From Rossellomorea aquimaris (GTDB lineage Bacteria; Bacillota; Bacilli; Bacillales; Bacillaceae_B), in contig NZ_JXZC01000001.1 in NCBI RefSeq assembly GCF_000935355.1, positions 868,001 to 932,000 on the forward strand: a DNA stretch of 64,000 bases. Direction: 5' to 3'. The notes under the pieces were generated by a model. The model was given only the letters and a program-made list of their open reading frames with translations. It ran no database searches and was not told the DNA's origin. Shown piece after piece: positions 42,065 through 51,150 of this stretch; position 1 is the first letter of the stretch, and each line of letters starts with the position of its first letter. A program made the translations under genes and the position numbers.

Positions 42065-42328
42065 TTAAATAAGCCATCTAAATAATTGGTATAGCCCTGA
42101 TTGTGCTAAGTTCAACACAATAAATGCCACGATTGGTGAAATATCAATCATCCCGATTGAAGGAACAAAACGTCTAAACGGTTCTAAATACGGTTCGCAT
42201 ATTCTTGCTAAGAACTGCCCGATCGCCGTCTCCCTTGCATTTGGAAACCAGGACATTAATATATAAATGATTAAAGCCCAAGAGTATATTTGAATAAGGT
42301 TCGATAAAATTTCATAAAGCAACACCAT
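42065..42328 (-). CDS. ylmG: YggT-family membrane protein
   Basis: An 87-aa YggT protein with two membrane segments ([24 protein letters not shown] and [22 protein letters not shown]) around the conserved cytoplasmic loop [17 protein letters not shown]. Homologues influence division or thylakoid membrane organisation, but a biochemical function is not known. It lies nine bases after sepF, the usual sepF-ylmG order. Confidence 0.92.
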   Translation of the reverse strand: MVLLYEILSNLIQIYSWALIIYILMSWFPNARETAIGQFLARICEPYLEPFRRFVPSIGMIDISPIVAFIVLNLAQSGLYQLFRWLI

Positions 42329-42336
42329 AATTTACA

Positions 42337-42780
42337 TTACCACCTCGAATCTGATAGGTCTTCTTCTTTTAAGAACTCTGAAATATTTCCGCTTACTTCA
42401 ACATTATCAGGCGTACAAAGAAAAATATTATCTCCAACACGCTGAATGTCGCCACCAATAGCGTAAACTGTTCCACTTAAGAAATCGACAATGCGTTTCG
42501 CTTGATCATGCTGAATTCGTTGTAAATTGACCAGGACAGAGCGTCGATTTTTCAAATGATCAGCAATCTCTTGAGCCTCGGCATATACTCTTGGTTCAAC
42601 AAGAATCATCTTCGATGACTTTTGGACACTTTGAAGACTTACAACATTTTGTTTCGTATTTGAAAGCTGCGACTTCATGGGCTTCTTCTCCTCGTATTCT
42701 TCTTCAAACTTTTCTTCTTCATAATCATACTCATCTTCATCCAGCAAAAAGAACGTCTTAAATTTCGACTTGATACCCAT
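42337..42780 (-). CDS. sepF: Cell division protein SepF
   Basis: A 147-aa division protein that forms rings bundling FtsZ filaments and tethers them to the membrane. The N-terminal amphipathic helix is [20 protein letters not shown], then an acidic linker, then the C-terminal DUF552 fold with [20 protein letters not shown] and [21 protein letters not shown] [20 protein letters not shown]. Length is typical. It follows ylmE by 17 bp. Confidence 0.96.
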   Translation of the reverse strand: MGIKSKFKTFFLLDEDEYDYEEEKFEEEYEEKKPMKSQLSNTKQNVVSLQSVQKSSKMILVEPRVYAEAQEIADHLKNRRSVLVNLQRIQHDQAKRIVDFLSGTVYAIGGDIQRVGDNIFLCTPDNVEVSGNISEFLKEEDLSDSRW

Positions 42781-42796
42781 TTGTATTCATCCCCTT

Positions 42797-43471
42797 TCAG
42801 TCATTTCCAACTAATGCAGTTCCAATACGAATAAATGTAGCCCCTTCTTCGATAGCAATCATGTAATCATTGCTCATCCCCATTGATAATTCTTTACAAG
42901 GGGCGTATGGAAGGTTTAATGCCTTGATTTCTTCCTGGATTGCTTTCAACTGTCTGAAACAAGTCCGTAAGTATGGTTCATCATCCGTATGTGGAGCCAT
43001 CGTCATTAATCCTACGACTTTAATATTTGTGAAGTCTTTTAAACTCCCAATAAATTCTTTTACTTCTTGAGGGGATAACCCATGTTTAGAGTCTTCTCCC
43101 GAAACATTCACTTGAACAAAACAAGAAACAGGCTTGTCCGCTCTTTTATGAATTTCTTTGGCTAATGACCGACGATCCAGAGAATGTATGTATGATACTT
43201 TATCAATGATGTTTTTTACTTTTCTAGTTTGAAGAGATCCAATAAAATGCCACTGGGGTTTGCCCTGTAGAACTTCCCACTTGGAAAGTAATCCATCGTC
43301 ACGGTTTTCCCCTAAGTGAATGAGCCCGGCTTCAACCGCTTCTTCGGCTCTCTCAATGGAAACATATTTGGTGACTGCTACAACATGTACGTCTTCAGGG
43401 TTTCTTCCACTGTTCTTACAAGCATTTTCAATATTTTCTTGGATGATTTTGAATTTTTCAGATACCTTCAT
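42797..43471 (-). CDS. ylmE: PLP homeostasis protein (YggS/YlmE family)
   Basis: A 224-aa single-domain PLP-binding protein of the alanine racemase N-terminal fold. Motif [18 protein letters not shown] carries the PLP lysine, and [12 protein letters not shown] and [26 protein letters not shown] carry the phosphate site. Family members balance cellular PLP and amino acid pools without known catalysis. One usual feature differs: the common GENYVQ is GENRDDG. It overlaps pgeF by 14 bp. Confidence 0.93.
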   Translation of the reverse strand: MKVSEKFKIIQENIENACKNSGRNPEDVHVVAVTKYVSIERAEEAVEAGLIHLGENRDDGLLSKWEVLQGKPQWHFIGSLQTRKVKNIIDKVSYIHSLDRRSLAKEIHKRADKPVSCFVQVNVSGEDSKHGLSPQEVKEFIGSLKDFTNIKVVGLMTMAPHTDDEPYLRTCFRQLKAIQEEIKALNLPYAPCKELSMGMSNDYMIAIEEGATFIRIGTALVGND

Positions 43472-44294
43472 CTTTTATCTCCTTCCAGCCAATAAAGCTC
43501 ATGATTCTTCCTGTTTTCCCACCATCTCTTCTGTAAGAGAAAAACTCATTGTGACAGGATGAACAATAACTAGAAGTGTGGATTTGTTCAGCATTTAAAC
43601 CGGTTTGTACTAAAAGCCGTTCATTCAACTTCTTTAAATCGAGGTAATACTGTCCCTCTTCCTTTAAATTATAGGGTAAGTTGTTTTCATCTTCTAGTGT
43701 TTTTTTCACTTTATCAATCACATGGTCATCAACTACATAGCAATTTTTACATATGGATGGCCCGATCACAACCTCCAGAGAAGACTTGGAGGCCCCTTGC
43801 TCCATGAATGCATCGACCATTTTAGGCCCGATTTGTAAAACAGTCCCCTTCCATCCGGCATGAGCCAATCCGATTGCACCCGATTCTTTGTCGAGGAAAT
43901 AAAGTGGAACACAATCCGCATAACACATCGTTAATAGAATATTCTGATTCCATGTAATAAAGCCATCAGTATCTTTAATGCTGGTATGATAATACTCTGC
44001 ACCTTTACCCTTGTCTACTTTCCCTACTGTGTGGATGTTATTTCCATGTGTTTGTTCAGCAGCTACCCATGATCGTACGGGCATGAATAAACTTGAAGCA
44101 AGTAATTGACGATTATGAATCACCGAGGATTCATCGTCACCCACGTGCAATCCCATATTGAAAGAGTGAAATGGTCCGGTACTGACACCCCCCCATTTTG
44201 TCGTGATCCCTGCAACTAGCCTTGGATTTTCTTTCGTCCATTTCTCTATAGAATAATAAGATTCTGTTTCTCTTTTAAAAGGCTCCTTCGACAC
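43458..44294 (-). CDS. pgeF: Polyphenol oxidase/purine nucleoside phosphorylase family (YfiH/YlmD)
   Basis: A 278-aa DUF152/YfiH protein. The metal and active-site residues are visible in [37 protein letters not shown] and [11 protein letters not shown], with [22 protein letters not shown] at the end. Members are reported as laccase-like enzymes, purine nucleoside phosphorylases or peptidoglycan-editing factors, so the exact role here is open. The start is GTG, preceded by GAAGGAGATTTAAC. Confidence 0.9.
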   Translation of the reverse strand: MSKEPFKRETESYYSIEKWTKENPRLVAGITTKWGGVSTGPFHSFNMGLHVGDDESSVIHNRQLLASSLFMPVRSWVAAEQTHGNNIHTVGKVDKGKGAEYYHTSIKDTDGFITWNQNILLTMCYADCVPLYFLDKESGAIGLAHAGWKGTVLQIGPKMVDAFMEQGASKSSLEVVIGPSICKNCYVVDDHVIDKVKKTLEDENNLPYNLKEEGQYYLDLKKLNERLLVQTGLNAEQIHTSSYCSSCHNEFFSYRRDGGKTGRIMSFIGWKEIKDEGI

Positions 44295-44344
44295 GTTAAA
44301 TCTCCTTCGTTTTTATTTAGTGTACCATAGACTTTGAAGATTCG

Positions 44345-44632
44345 TCATGTATCGGGGGATTGTTTCGGTTCCTGAAGCTGCCCTTGAATATAATGATTTT
44401 CTTTATATCGTACCAGAATAACATCCTCCCCGATTTTCACAATGCTGCTCCAAGGAATCACAATATCTTCCTCTTTACCGAAGAATCCCAATATCTTCCC
44501 TCCACCTCCGATGACAATGGCTTCAATTTTTCCGGTATCCAGGTTAATTTCTATATCCCCTATATTCCCTAACTTACGTCCGTCTGAAATACTCACGACA
44601 TCTTTCACCTGAAACTCAGATATACGCACCAT
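44345..44632 (-). CDS. ylmC: YlmC/YmxH family PRC-barrel sporulation protein
   Basis: A 95-aa protein built from one PRC-barrel domain: RISEFQVKDVVSISDGRKLG, GDIEINLDTGKIEAIVI, then IVIPWSSIVKIGEDVILV. YlmC/YmxH proteins are conserved in spore formers and are annotated as sporulation proteins; no biochemical role is established. It lies between pgeF and sigG as in B. subtilis (where ylmA precedes it; ylmA is absent here). A spacer filled with repeats separates it from sigG. Confidence 0.88.
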   Translation of the reverse strand: MVRISEFQVKDVVSISDGRKLGNIGDIEINLDTGKIEAIVIGGGGKILGFFGKEEDIVIPWSSIVKIGEDVILVRYKENHYIQGQLQEPKQSPDT

Positions 44633-44732
44633 CTGTTTTCACCCTCACTTCTTATTGTTTTTCATTGTGTACTATAGTGTCAAAGACTGTTGATTCTCCT
44701 AATTTAAGTAGTTATAACTAGTGTATGCAGCA

Positions 44733-44774
44733 AAAGAAAAGGCAGACCTTCCCGAAGGAGTTCTGCCTTTCTTT
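44733..44774 (-). terminator. Intrinsic terminator downstream of the sigG repeats
   Basis: On the minus strand AAAGGCAGA and TCTGCCTTT pair with an inner CTCC/GGAAGG stem and are followed by TCTTTTGC. It lies about 250 bases after the sigG stop, after two repeat copies. Confidence 0.75.
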
Positions 44775-44780
44775 TCTTTG

Positions 44781-44898
44781 GTCAGCTACGGCGGCTAGCC
44801 CCTCGAGGTCACAACAGGAAAACCCCATAAGGCAAAAAGCGCCTTTTGGGGTTTTCCTGTTGTACTTGTCGGGGCTGAACGAGCCGCCTCCGCTTTTC
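44781..44898 (-). repeat. Structured dispersed repeat, copy B1
   Basis: Read on the minus strand it opens GAAAAGCGGAGGCGGCTCG and contains GACAAG and closes GTAGCTGAC. The inner stem is unusually long: ACAACAGGAAAACCCC (44811-44826 on +) pairs perfectly with GGGGTTTTCCTGTTGT (44848-44863), around the conserved AAGGC..GCGCCTT apical part. The outer stem GGCGGCT/AGCCGCC matches A1. The middle CATAAG/CTTATG stem is not visible and seems taken over by the longer inner stem. Confidence 0.85.
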
Positions 44899-44901
44899 TT
44901 T

Positions 44902-45021
44902 GTCCAGCTACAGGGCTTAGAGGCTCGAGGTCATAAGTCGAACCATCCAAAAAGGCAAAGTGCGCCTTTCCGGATGGTTCGCCTTATGCTTGTCGCCTCT
45001 GGGCAAAGCCCTTCCGCTTTT
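44902..45021 (-). repeat. Structured dispersed repeat, copy B2, ending 5 bp from the sigG stop
   Basis: Full copy read on the minus strand. Middle stem CATAAG/CTTATG and inner stem CGAACCATCC (44939-44948 on +) with GGATGGTTCG (44972-44981) are perfect. The outer arms are GGGCTTAGAGGC and GCCTCTGGGCAAAGCCC. It starts five bases after the sigG stop codon on the transcribed strand. Confidence 0.85.
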
Positions 45022-45026
45022 CTTTC

Positions 45027-45803
45027 TTATTGAATATTTTTGTTCATTTGTTTGATTGCTGCTTTTTCCAGACGTGATACTTGCGCCTGAGATATGCCGA
45101 TTTCATCAGCGACTTCCATTTGAGTTTTCCCTTGAAAGAAGCGTTTACTGATAATGAGTTTTTCACGATCATTTAATCGCCTCATCCCTTCTTGAAGAGC
45201 AATCTCTTCAATCCAATGGAAATCACGGTTCTTTTCGTCGCTCAGTTGGTCCATTACAAAGATTGGATCTCCACCATCGTTATAAATGGGTTCAAATAGC
45301 GAAACAGGATCTTGGATGGCATCTAACGCAAATACAATTTCTTCATGAGATACATCAAGTACTTTAGCTATTTCTTCAGCAGTCGGTTCCCTGGATGTTT
45401 CACCCATTAATCTTTCTCTTACTTGCAGAGCTTTGTACGCAATATCTCGTAGTGAACGGGATACTCTTATAGGGTTATTGTCTCGTAAATATCGACGGAT
45501 TTCTCCAATAATCATCGGAACCGCGTATGTAGAGAATCGAACGTTCTGACCTAAGTCAAAGTTATCAATTGATTTCATTAACCCGATACACCCTACTTGA
45601 AATAAATCATCAACATATTCACCACGATTATTAAAGCGTTGAATTACACTTAAGACGAGGCGCAAATTCCCATTTACAAGTTTTTCTCTTGCGGTAATGT
45701 CGCCCGCTTGCATTTGCTTGAATAGTATTCTCATTTCATCATTTTTGAGAACTGGTAATTTGGAAGTATCTACACCACAAATCTCGACTTTATTACGTGT
45801 CAT
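45027..45803 (-). CDS. sigG: Late forespore RNA polymerase sigma factor SigG
   Basis: A 258-aa SigF/SigG-type factor that drives late forespore transcription after engulfment. It starts MTRNKVEICGVDTSKLPVLK, identical in style to B. subtilis SigG. Region 2 contains NLRLVLSVIQRFNNRGEYVDD and IGLMKSIDNFDLGQNVRFSTYA; region 4 has GKTQMEVADEIGISQAQVSRLEK. The start at 45803 follows AGGAGGGGAAAGA; the frame is open 24 codons upstream. A SigF/SigG-type promoter lies just upstream. Confidence 0.97.
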   Translation of the reverse strand: MTRNKVEICGVDTSKLPVLKNDEMRILFKQMQAGDITAREKLVNGNLRLVLSVIQRFNNRGEYVDDLFQVGCIGLMKSIDNFDLGQNVRFSTYAVPMIIGEIRRYLRDNNPIRVSRSLRDIAYKALQVRERLMGETSREPTAEEIAKVLDVSHEEIVFALDAIQDPVSLFEPIYNDGGDPIFVMDQLSDEKNRDFHWIEEIALQEGMRRLNDREKLIISKRFFQGKTQMEVADEIGISQAQVSRLEKAAIKQMNKNIQ

Positions 45804-45840
45804 TCTTTCCCCTCCTTGTAGGAGCTGCTGTACAAAATTC

Positions 45841-45868
45841 AGTATTTCCTTGAAGAGGAAAAATATGC
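45841..45868 (-). promoter_or_regulatory. Putative SigF/SigG-type promoter of sigG
   Basis: On the minus strand GCATA (45864-45868) is followed after 14 bp by GGAAATACT (45841-45849), resembling the forespore promoter pattern GYATA then GGNNANANT. The predicted start is about 30 bp before the ribosome binding site. Spacing is one base or so shorter than usual. Confidence 0.6.
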
Positions 45869-45961
45869 ATTTCATTCTGCCAAGTAATGGTTCACACTTT
45901 CCAAATCCCTTAAGTTATCTGGGTAAATTCGTCATAAAAAATTTTTAAATTCTTATAATGC

Positions 45962-46000
45962 AAAAAAAGCTGACCTTCTCGATCGAAAAGGTCAGCTTTG
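45962..46000 (-). terminator. Intrinsic terminator of spoIIGA-sigE
   Basis: On the minus strand AAAGCTGACCTT pairs with AAGGTCAGCTTT around TTCGATCGAG, followed by TTTTTTTG, immediately after the sigE stop. Confidence 0.93.
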
Positions 46001-46006
46001 ACTCAT

Positions 46007-46726
46007 TTATACCATTTTATTAAATTCCTTCTTTAGACGCTTAATAATCCTCTTTTCCAATCGAGAGATATAGGACTGGGAGATGCCAAGCATATCCGCT
46101 ACATCCTTCTGGGTCTTTTCTTCTTCTCCCATTAAGCCAAACCGGAGCTCCATAATTTGTTTCTCGCGATCAGAAAGCTGATGAAGGGCGTTAAAGAGTA
46201 ATTTTTTATCTACGGTTGCTTCAAGATCTTTTGTTATAATGTCTTCATCTGTACCGAGTACATCTGATAACAGTAATTCATTTCCATCCCAATCAATGTT
46301 GAGGGGCTCATCGAACGAAACTTCAGATCGGATTTTATTGTTTCTTCTTAAGTACATAAGGATCTCATTTTCAATACATCTGGAAGCATACGTAGCTAAT
46401 TTGATTTTTTTCTCTGGATTGAATGTGTTTACCGCTTTAATCAAACCAATCGTCCCGATACTGATTAAGTCTTCAATATTAATCCCGGTATTTTCAAACT
46501 TTCGAGCAATGTATACGACTAGCCTTAAATTGCGTTCAATCAATAGTGAACGTGCCGCCTTGTCTCCATTGGGCAATTTATTAAGTAGTACTTCTTCCTC
46601 CTCTTTCGTCAATGGAGGGGGAAGTGCTTCACTACCACCTATGTAGTAAATTTCATCTGTCTTCAGCCCTAGTTTGATTAACAGTTTGTACCAATAGTAT
46701 AAAAATTTAAATTTGAATTTTTTCAT
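46007..46726 (-). CDS. sigE: Mother-cell RNA polymerase sigma factor SigE (pro-form)
   Basis: A 239-aa early mother-cell sigma factor, synthesised as pro-SigE. The N-terminal pro-sequence and cleavage region read [20 protein letters not shown], as in B. subtilis, where SpoIIGA removes about 27 residues. Region 2 ([40 protein letters not shown]) and region 4 ([20 protein letters not shown]) are intact. It lies 53 bp after spoIIGA, forming the spoIIG operon. Confidence 0.98.
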   Translation of the reverse strand: MKKFKFKFLYYWYKLLIKLGLKTDEIYYIGGSEALPPPLTKEEEEVLLNKLPNGDKAARSLLIERNLRLVVYIARKFENTGINIEDLISIGTIGLIKAVNTFNPEKKIKLATYASRCIENEILMYLRRNNKIRSEVSFDEPLNIDWDGNELLLSDVLGTDEDIITKDLEATVDKKLLFNALHQLSDREKQIMELRFGLMGEEEKTQKDVADMLGISQSYISRLEKRIIKRLKKEFNKMV

Positions 46727-46779
46727 TGTTGCTCCCCCTTCTATTTCTTTAAATTGTGAGTATAGTAGTAATAATTGAT

Positions 46780-47706
46780 TTAAGAAACGTTAAGTACCGG
46801 CTTTCGAGAAGCCATTTTCGGATGAACGATCGCCTGAAAATTACCGTCTGCTGATAGCGGATCCTCTCTGAAGGCAATCAGCCCATTTGGGATCGTCCAT
46901 TCTGATTCATGATCCTTCATTATGAGAGAATCAGGCTTTATAGCGGCAAGAAGTTGACTTTTTCTTCCCACTGATTGGGCGGGAACAATTCTCATCCGGT
47001 CAGACCAGCGTGGATCAATAGATTTTTCACCAGAGAAAATGTCATCAACATCGTGGCAAAGTGCCATCACTTCACTTGGAATTTCCCCCTCTATTTCAGC
47101 TATTGACAGGATCATGACCGGGCTTTTGGATATGGGGTCTTGAAGTTGATTCCCACTATCTACAAGGCCGTTTACGGTACAATGAAAATCTTCTATTTTT
47201 ACGCTTACTTTCAGAAGCTGGTCATACTGTATCTTCACATGCTCAATACTATCTACTCTCCCCTTAGAAAAATACCAGGCAAGAGGCAGGGCGAGCATAA
47301 CAAATACCCAACTTATCGGATCTCCAAATCCACGGATACTCGCGAGTAGCATGGATGATTCTGCACTAGGGTCAAAACTTATAAAATAATGAGTTCCAAT
47401 TAAAATCCCACCGGTAAAAAAAGTAACAAAATAAAACATAAGCAGGTTTGACAAGTAATAGCGCAATCTTCTATACCCAAATGCTGTGTATACCATGATG
47501 ATTGAACACAACAATTTCATAAGAGGGTTTCCTGCAAGATGCGCATAAGGTGAAAAGGCAAGGAGAATAATGATCGAACCTATCAAACCGCCTATTCCAA
47601 TTCTCCATAGGGCATATTGTCTCTTTAAGATGATCCCAGTTAACCATAATAAGAAAAAGTCTACTAACAGATTCAACAACCAGATGACATCCAGATATAA
47701 GGTCAA
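46780..47706 (-). CDS. spoIIGA: Sporulation sigma-E factor processing peptidase
   Basis: A 308-aa membrane aspartic protease that activates pro-SigE in response to the forespore signal SpoIIR. Five hydrophobic segments fill the first 150 residues ([20 protein letters not shown] etc.), followed by a cytosolic protease domain with the catalytic [15 protein letters not shown] (DSG). The start is TTG at 47706, after GGAGGGTAGAGA. The C-terminus [16 protein letters not shown] is typical. The promoter with 22-bp spacing lies upstream. Confidence 0.95.
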   Translation of the reverse strand: MTLYLDVIWLLNLLVDFFLLWLTGIILKRQYALWRIGIGGLIGSIIILLAFSPYAHLAGNPLMKLLCSIIMVYTAFGYRRLRYYLSNLLMFYFVTFFTGGILIGTHYFISFDPSAESSMLLASIRGFGDPISWVFVMLALPLAWYFSKGRVDSIEHVKIQYDQLLKVSVKIEDFHCTVNGLVDSGNQLQDPISKSPVMILSIAEIEGEIPSEVMALCHDVDDIFSGEKSIDPRWSDRMRIVPAQSVGRKSQLLAAIKPDSLIMKDHESEWTIPNGLIAFREDPLSADGNFQAIVHPKMASRKPVLNVS

Positions 47707-47777
47707 TCTCTACCCTCCTTTTGAAACTTCATCCAGTTACCTTTACATGAATTTCGAGATAGGAATGACTTATGAGA

Positions 47778-47811
47778 AGTATATCGTACATACCCTTTAA
47801 AAGGTTGTCAT
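47778..47811 (-). promoter_or_regulatory. spoIIG-type promoter with 22-bp spacer
   Basis: On the minus strand ATGACA (47806-47811) is followed by exactly 22 bp and TATACT (47778-47783). In B. subtilis the Spo0A-activated SigA promoter of spoIIG also has a 22-bp spacer. The start would be near 47771, about 65 bp before spoIIGA. I see no exact Spo0A box, only partial matches. Confidence 0.75.
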
Positions 47812-47945
47812 TTTTTGTATGCTTCAGAGGAAAACTTTTCAGAGATTAGAACGAAATATGTCACTAAATATATTCCTGATTCAAGGTATAAAGAATGCTT
47901 TGTGGAGCGGGTTTTGATTGGAGGTTAAGTAGAAAATAAATAAGA

Positions 47946-48028
47946 CAAAAAAATCCCCAGAGGCATTAATTGCCTTTGGGGATTCCTTGTTGTGCTTGTC
48001 GCTCTGGGCAAAAGCCCCTTCGCTTTTC
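47946..48028 (-). repeat. Structured dispersed repeat, copy C1 (half), doubling as ftsZ terminator
   Basis: This half copy keeps the arm GAAAAGCG...AGAGCGACAAGCACAA (minus strand) and then forms the stem AATCCCC (47978-47984 on +) / GGGGATT (47952-47958), with the AAGGC/GCCTC apical stem inside, followed directly by TTTTTTTGTC. The stem plus T-run is an intrinsic terminator for ftsZ. The distal third of the repeat is missing. Confidence 0.8.
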
Positions 48029-48032
48029 GTTT

Positions 48033-48154
48033 GTCCAGCTCCGGGGCTTAGAGGCTCGAGGTCATAAGCTAAGCCACCCAAAAAGGCAAAGGACGCCTTT
48101 CCGGGTGGCTCATCTTATGCTTGTCGCCTCTGGGCAAAAGCCCCTTCGCTTTTC
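48033..48154 (-). repeat. Structured dispersed repeat, copy C2, 3 bp from the ftsZ stop
   Basis: Full copy on the minus strand, opening GAAAAGCGAAGGGGCTTTTG and closing CGGAGCTGGAC. Middle stem CATAAG/CTTATG. Inner stem AGCCACCC (48072-48079 on +) with GGGTGGCT (48103-48110). It begins three bases after the ftsZ stop codon. The rest of 47707-47945 holds the spoIIG promoter and no other gene; the B. subtilis genes bpr and bpf that lie here are absent. Confidence 0.85.
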
Positions 48155-48157
48155 AGT

Positions 48158-49330
48158 TTATCGACGACGGTTACGGTTGCGAAGGAAGGTTGGGATGTCC
48201 AGTGTTTCTTCCGCTCCCTGATTTTGATTGGAAGAAGTCCTCACCGGCTCTTGGTGTTGAGGCTCTTCACGTTTAGGTTGCTCGCGCTTGATAGATTGGC
48301 TTGGGTTCGGGTTTGGACTTTGATTTGGTTTCATTCCACCAAATGTAGGTCGAGTTTGCTTTGAAGGTTGAATGACCTCTTCGTTAAACCCGGTTGCAAT
48401 AACTGTTACGACGATATCATCTTTTAAATCTTCGTTAATAACGGAACCGAAGATCATGTTCACTTCTTGATCTGAAGCAGATGCTACAATGTCAGCAGCT
48501 TCCTGGACTTCATATAGACTTAAAGACGTACCACCTGTAATATTCATCAGAACACCTTGTGCCCCATCAATGGAAGTCTCAAGTAGTGGACTTGAAACGG
48601 CTTTTTTTGCGGCTTCAGTAGCCCGGTTTTCACCAGATGCTGCACCGATACCCATTAGTGCTGAGCCTTTGTTAGACATGATCGTCTTTACGTCGGCAAA
48701 ATCAAGGTTAATCAGACCAGGTGTAGCGATTAGATCTGAGATACCTTGTACACCTTGTCTTAAAACGTTATCAGCTTCACGGAAAGCTTCAAGCATAGGC
48801 GTGCTCTTATCTACAATCTCAAGAAGACGATCGTTTGGAATAACGATAAGGGTATCCACTCCTTCTTTCATTGCAGCGATACCACCGCTTGCCTGATTTG
48901 AACGCTTTCTGCCTTCAAAGGTGAAAGGTCGTGTCACAACCCCGACTGTTAATGCACCGATCTCACGGGCGATTTGAGCGATTACCGGAGCTGCACCAGT
49001 TCCGGTACCTCCACCCATTCCAGCCGTAACAAAGACCATGTCCGCCCCTCTTAGGGCTTCTTCGATTTGTTCTTTACTTTCTTCAGCAGCTTTTTTACCT
49101 ACTTCCGGATTGGCACCTGCACCTAATCCTCTAGTTAATTTACCACCGATTTGCATTTTTATTTCAGCTTTTGATAGATTCAGAGCTTGCGCATCTGTAT
49201 TAACAGCGATAAATTCAACACCCTGTACGCCATGCTCAATCATTCGGTTTACAGCGTTATTTCCTCCACCGCCGACACCGATAACTTTTATTGTCGCTAA
49301 CGAATCTAAATTTGTATCAAACTCCAACAT
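48158..49330 (-). CDS. ftsZ: Cell division GTPase FtsZ
   Basis: A 390-aa tubulin homologue forming the Z ring. It has [17 protein letters not shown], the tubulin signature [16 protein letters not shown] (about residues 104-119) and the T7 loop [20 protein letters not shown]. After a variable Gln/Pro linker (about 320-370) comes the conserved C-terminal peptide [14 protein letters not shown], which binds FtsA, SepF, EzrA and ZapA. It lies 41 bp after ftsA. Confidence 0.98.
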   Translation of the reverse strand: MLEFDTNLDSLATIKVIGVGGGGNNAVNRMIEHGVQGVEFIAVNTDAQALNLSKAEIKMQIGGKLTRGLGAGANPEVGKKAAEESKEQIEEALRGADMVFVTAGMGGGTGTGAAPVIAQIAREIGALTVGVVTRPFTFEGRKRSNQASGGIAAMKEGVDTLIVIPNDRLLEIVDKSTPMLEAFREADNVLRQGVQGISDLIATPGLINLDFADVKTIMSNKGSALMGIGAASGENRATEAAKKAVSSPLLETSIDGAQGVLMNITGGTSLSLYEVQEAADIVASASDQEVNMIFGSVINEDLKDDIVVTVIATGFNEEVIQPSKQTRPTFGGMKPNQSPNPNPSQSIKREQPKREEPQHQEPVRTSSNQNQGAEETLDIPTFLRNRNRRR

Positions 49331-49371
49331 GACAAATCCTCCTAACTCATCGAATCTATGGATTCCTTTAT

Positions 49372-50670
49372 TTATTCAAAGAAGTATCCAAAGAACTTTT
49401 TCACTTTTGACATGGCCTTTTCATCTTCATGTTCTTCTTCTTTAACCTTTGCAGGCTTTGGCTTTTTATTAGCTGGTTTCGATTGACGTTTCTCAGCAGC
49501 CTCTACAGGCACTGGTTCTGCACTAACAGATCTTCCTTGTAATCTAGCATTCTTTTGAGCGTATTTGATCAATCCTACTGCGGTCGTATACTGAGGTTCT
49601 CTAACTCCAATATAGTCCGGAATTGCCACTCGTACACGATTTTGGAAAACGATTTGTGCTAATTCTAACACACCTGGAAGATTTGCTACACCACCAGTTA
49701 ACACGTATCCACCCGGCAGGTCTCTTATCCCCATTCGTTTCAGCTCATGGCTGATTAGGTCTAAGATCTCTTCCAGCCTTGCTTCTATGATATCAGAAAT
49801 TTCTAATTGATTAAATTGCTGATGTTGATCACTACCAATAATTGGTACGCTGAACACTTCATCTTCTGATGCATGGTCATAATAAGCATGTCCATATTTG
49901 GTTTTGATTTTCTCTGCATCGTCAGTCGAAGTTCTTAAACCGATAGACAAATCCTTGGTAATATGTTCTCCCCCTACAGGCAGTACAGTTGTAGCTTTTA
50001 AGTGACCTTGTTCAAAAACAGCTATAGTTGTAGAGCCGCCTCCAATATCGATTAAGGCAGCACCGAGATTCTTCTCATCTTTTGATAAAGCAACAGAACC
50101 AGCTGCCAGAGGCTGAAGAACGATATCTACTATTTCAAGACCCGCCTTTTCTACACAACGGAGAGTATTATGTAAAATCGTCTTTGATCCCGTAATGATG
50201 GTGCCTTCCATTTCCAGTCGAACACCGATCATGCCCCGGGGATCTGTAATCTCATCCAATCCATCAACAATGAATTGCCTTGGGATTACATTGATGATTT
50301 CTCTTTCTGGAGGAATAGAGACAACCTGGGCTGCATCCATCACTCTTAGAACATCTTCATCGCCAATTTCCCGATTGTCACTTGATACTGCCACCACACC
50401 ATGACACGATTGAAGGGACACGTGGTTGCCAGTAATACCTACGATGACTTGGCTTATGGATAAACCAACCATCCTTTCCGCTTGTTCAACTGCTTTCTTG
50501 ATTGTATGAACAGTTTCGTCTATATCTACGATGGAACCTTTTCTGATTCCTTCTGAGTTCACATTTCCTACACCGATAATGTTTAAGGAATCATTTGACA
50601 TTTCACCAATGATTACTTTTACTGTGGATGTACCGATGTCTAGGCTAACGTAAATTTCATTGCTGTTCAC
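49372..50670 (-). CDS. ftsA: Cell division protein FtsA
   Basis: A 432-aa actin-like protein that anchors FtsZ to the membrane. Phosphate-binding loops are [16 protein letters not shown] and [14 protein letters not shown], with the SHS2 1C domain between. The C-terminus has a Lys-rich linker and a membrane amphipathic helix [14 protein letters not shown]. The start is a GTG, preceded by AAGGAGGTGCC. A SigH-type promoter lies about 75 bp upstream. Confidence 0.97.
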   Translation of the reverse strand: MNSNEIYVSLDIGTSTVKVIIGEMSNDSLNIIGVGNVNSEGIRKGSIVDIDETVHTIKKAVEQAERMVGLSISQVIVGITGNHVSLQSCHGVVAVSSDNREIGDEDVLRVMDAAQVVSIPPEREIINVIPRQFIVDGLDEITDPRGMIGVRLEMEGTIITGSKTILHNTLRCVEKAGLEIVDIVLQPLAAGSVALSKDEKNLGAALIDIGGGSTTIAVFEQGHLKATTVLPVGGEHITKDLSIGLRTSTDDAEKIKTKYGHAYYDHASEDEVFSVPIIGSDQHQQFNQLEISDIIEARLEEILDLISHELKRMGIRDLPGGYVLTGGVANLPGVLELAQIVFQNRVRVAIPDYIGVREPQYTTAVGLIKYAQKNARLQGRSVSAEPVPVEAAEKRQSKPANKKPKPAKVKEEEHEDEKAMSKVKKFFGYFFE

Positions 50671-50749
50671 TCTATGGCACCTCCTTAAAGAATGTTTGTT
50701 TGGAACAACAATCCTAGAAAAACACTATTCTAAGTATATCTTAATTATG

Positions 50750-50779
50750 ATATTCGTCGTAACAAAAACGATTCCCTTT
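50750..50779 (-). promoter_or_regulatory. Putative SigH promoter upstream of ftsA
   Basis: On the minus strand AAAGGGAAT (50771-50779), a 12-bp spacer and GACGAATAT (50750-50758) match the SigH pattern RNAGGAWWW-N12-RNNGAATWW with one mismatch. B. subtilis ftsAZ has a SigH promoter that raises Z-ring synthesis in early sporulation. A TATACT (50733-50738) nearby may belong to a SigA promoter, but no good -35 was found. Confidence 0.6.
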
Positions 50780-50786
50780 TAAAATT

Positions 50787-51149
50787 CTAATTTTTTTCTC
50801 TTTTTTCTTGTTTATTTGACCAATTGCTAATAAGTATTCTTCTGATCACTGCAATGTTCTGGAATAATCTCACTCCAAAAGCAAATACAGCCGCCAGATA
50901 TAAGTCTACACCAAGATGTACACCTAGAAAAGCTAAACTTGCTGCTAGTAAAATATTAAAAAAGAATCCAGAAACAAAGACCTTGTCATCATAAATATTC
51001 TGGAGGTGGGCCCTTATCCCGCCAAATAATGTATCCAATGCTGCCAGGACGGCGATTGATAAATAATTCGAGTACTCATCTGGAATTCTAATATCTGTAA
51101 GAAGCCCCAATACGACCCCTACCAGCAACCCTAAAAGGGGAAGCCACAT
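50787..51149 (-). CDS. sbp: Small basic protein (Sbp family)
   Basis: A 120-aa DUF1290 membrane protein with three to four hydrophobic segments (LPLLGLLVGVVLGLLTDI, YLSIAVLAALDTLFGGIRA, FVSGFFFNILLAASLAFLG) and a basic tail SNKQEKREKN. Homologues sit just upstream of ftsAZ in B. subtilis; function is not known. It is separated from ylxX by one base. Confidence 0.9.
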   Translation of the reverse strand: MWLPLLGLLVGVVLGLLTDIRIPDEYSNYLSIAVLAALDTLFGGIRAHLQNIYDDKVFVSGFFFNILLAASLAFLGVHLGVDLYLAAVFAFGVRLFQNIAVIRRILISNWSNKQEKREKN

Positions 51150-51150
51150 A

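Noticed and set aside
44725..45033. A + strand ORF of about 100 codons
   Set aside because: It covers two repeat copies and a terminator; composition follows the repeat, not coding sequence.
47881..48221. ORFs on both strands over the ftsZ-spoIIGA spacer
   Set aside because: They fall in repeat copies C1/C2 and have no binding site or similarity.
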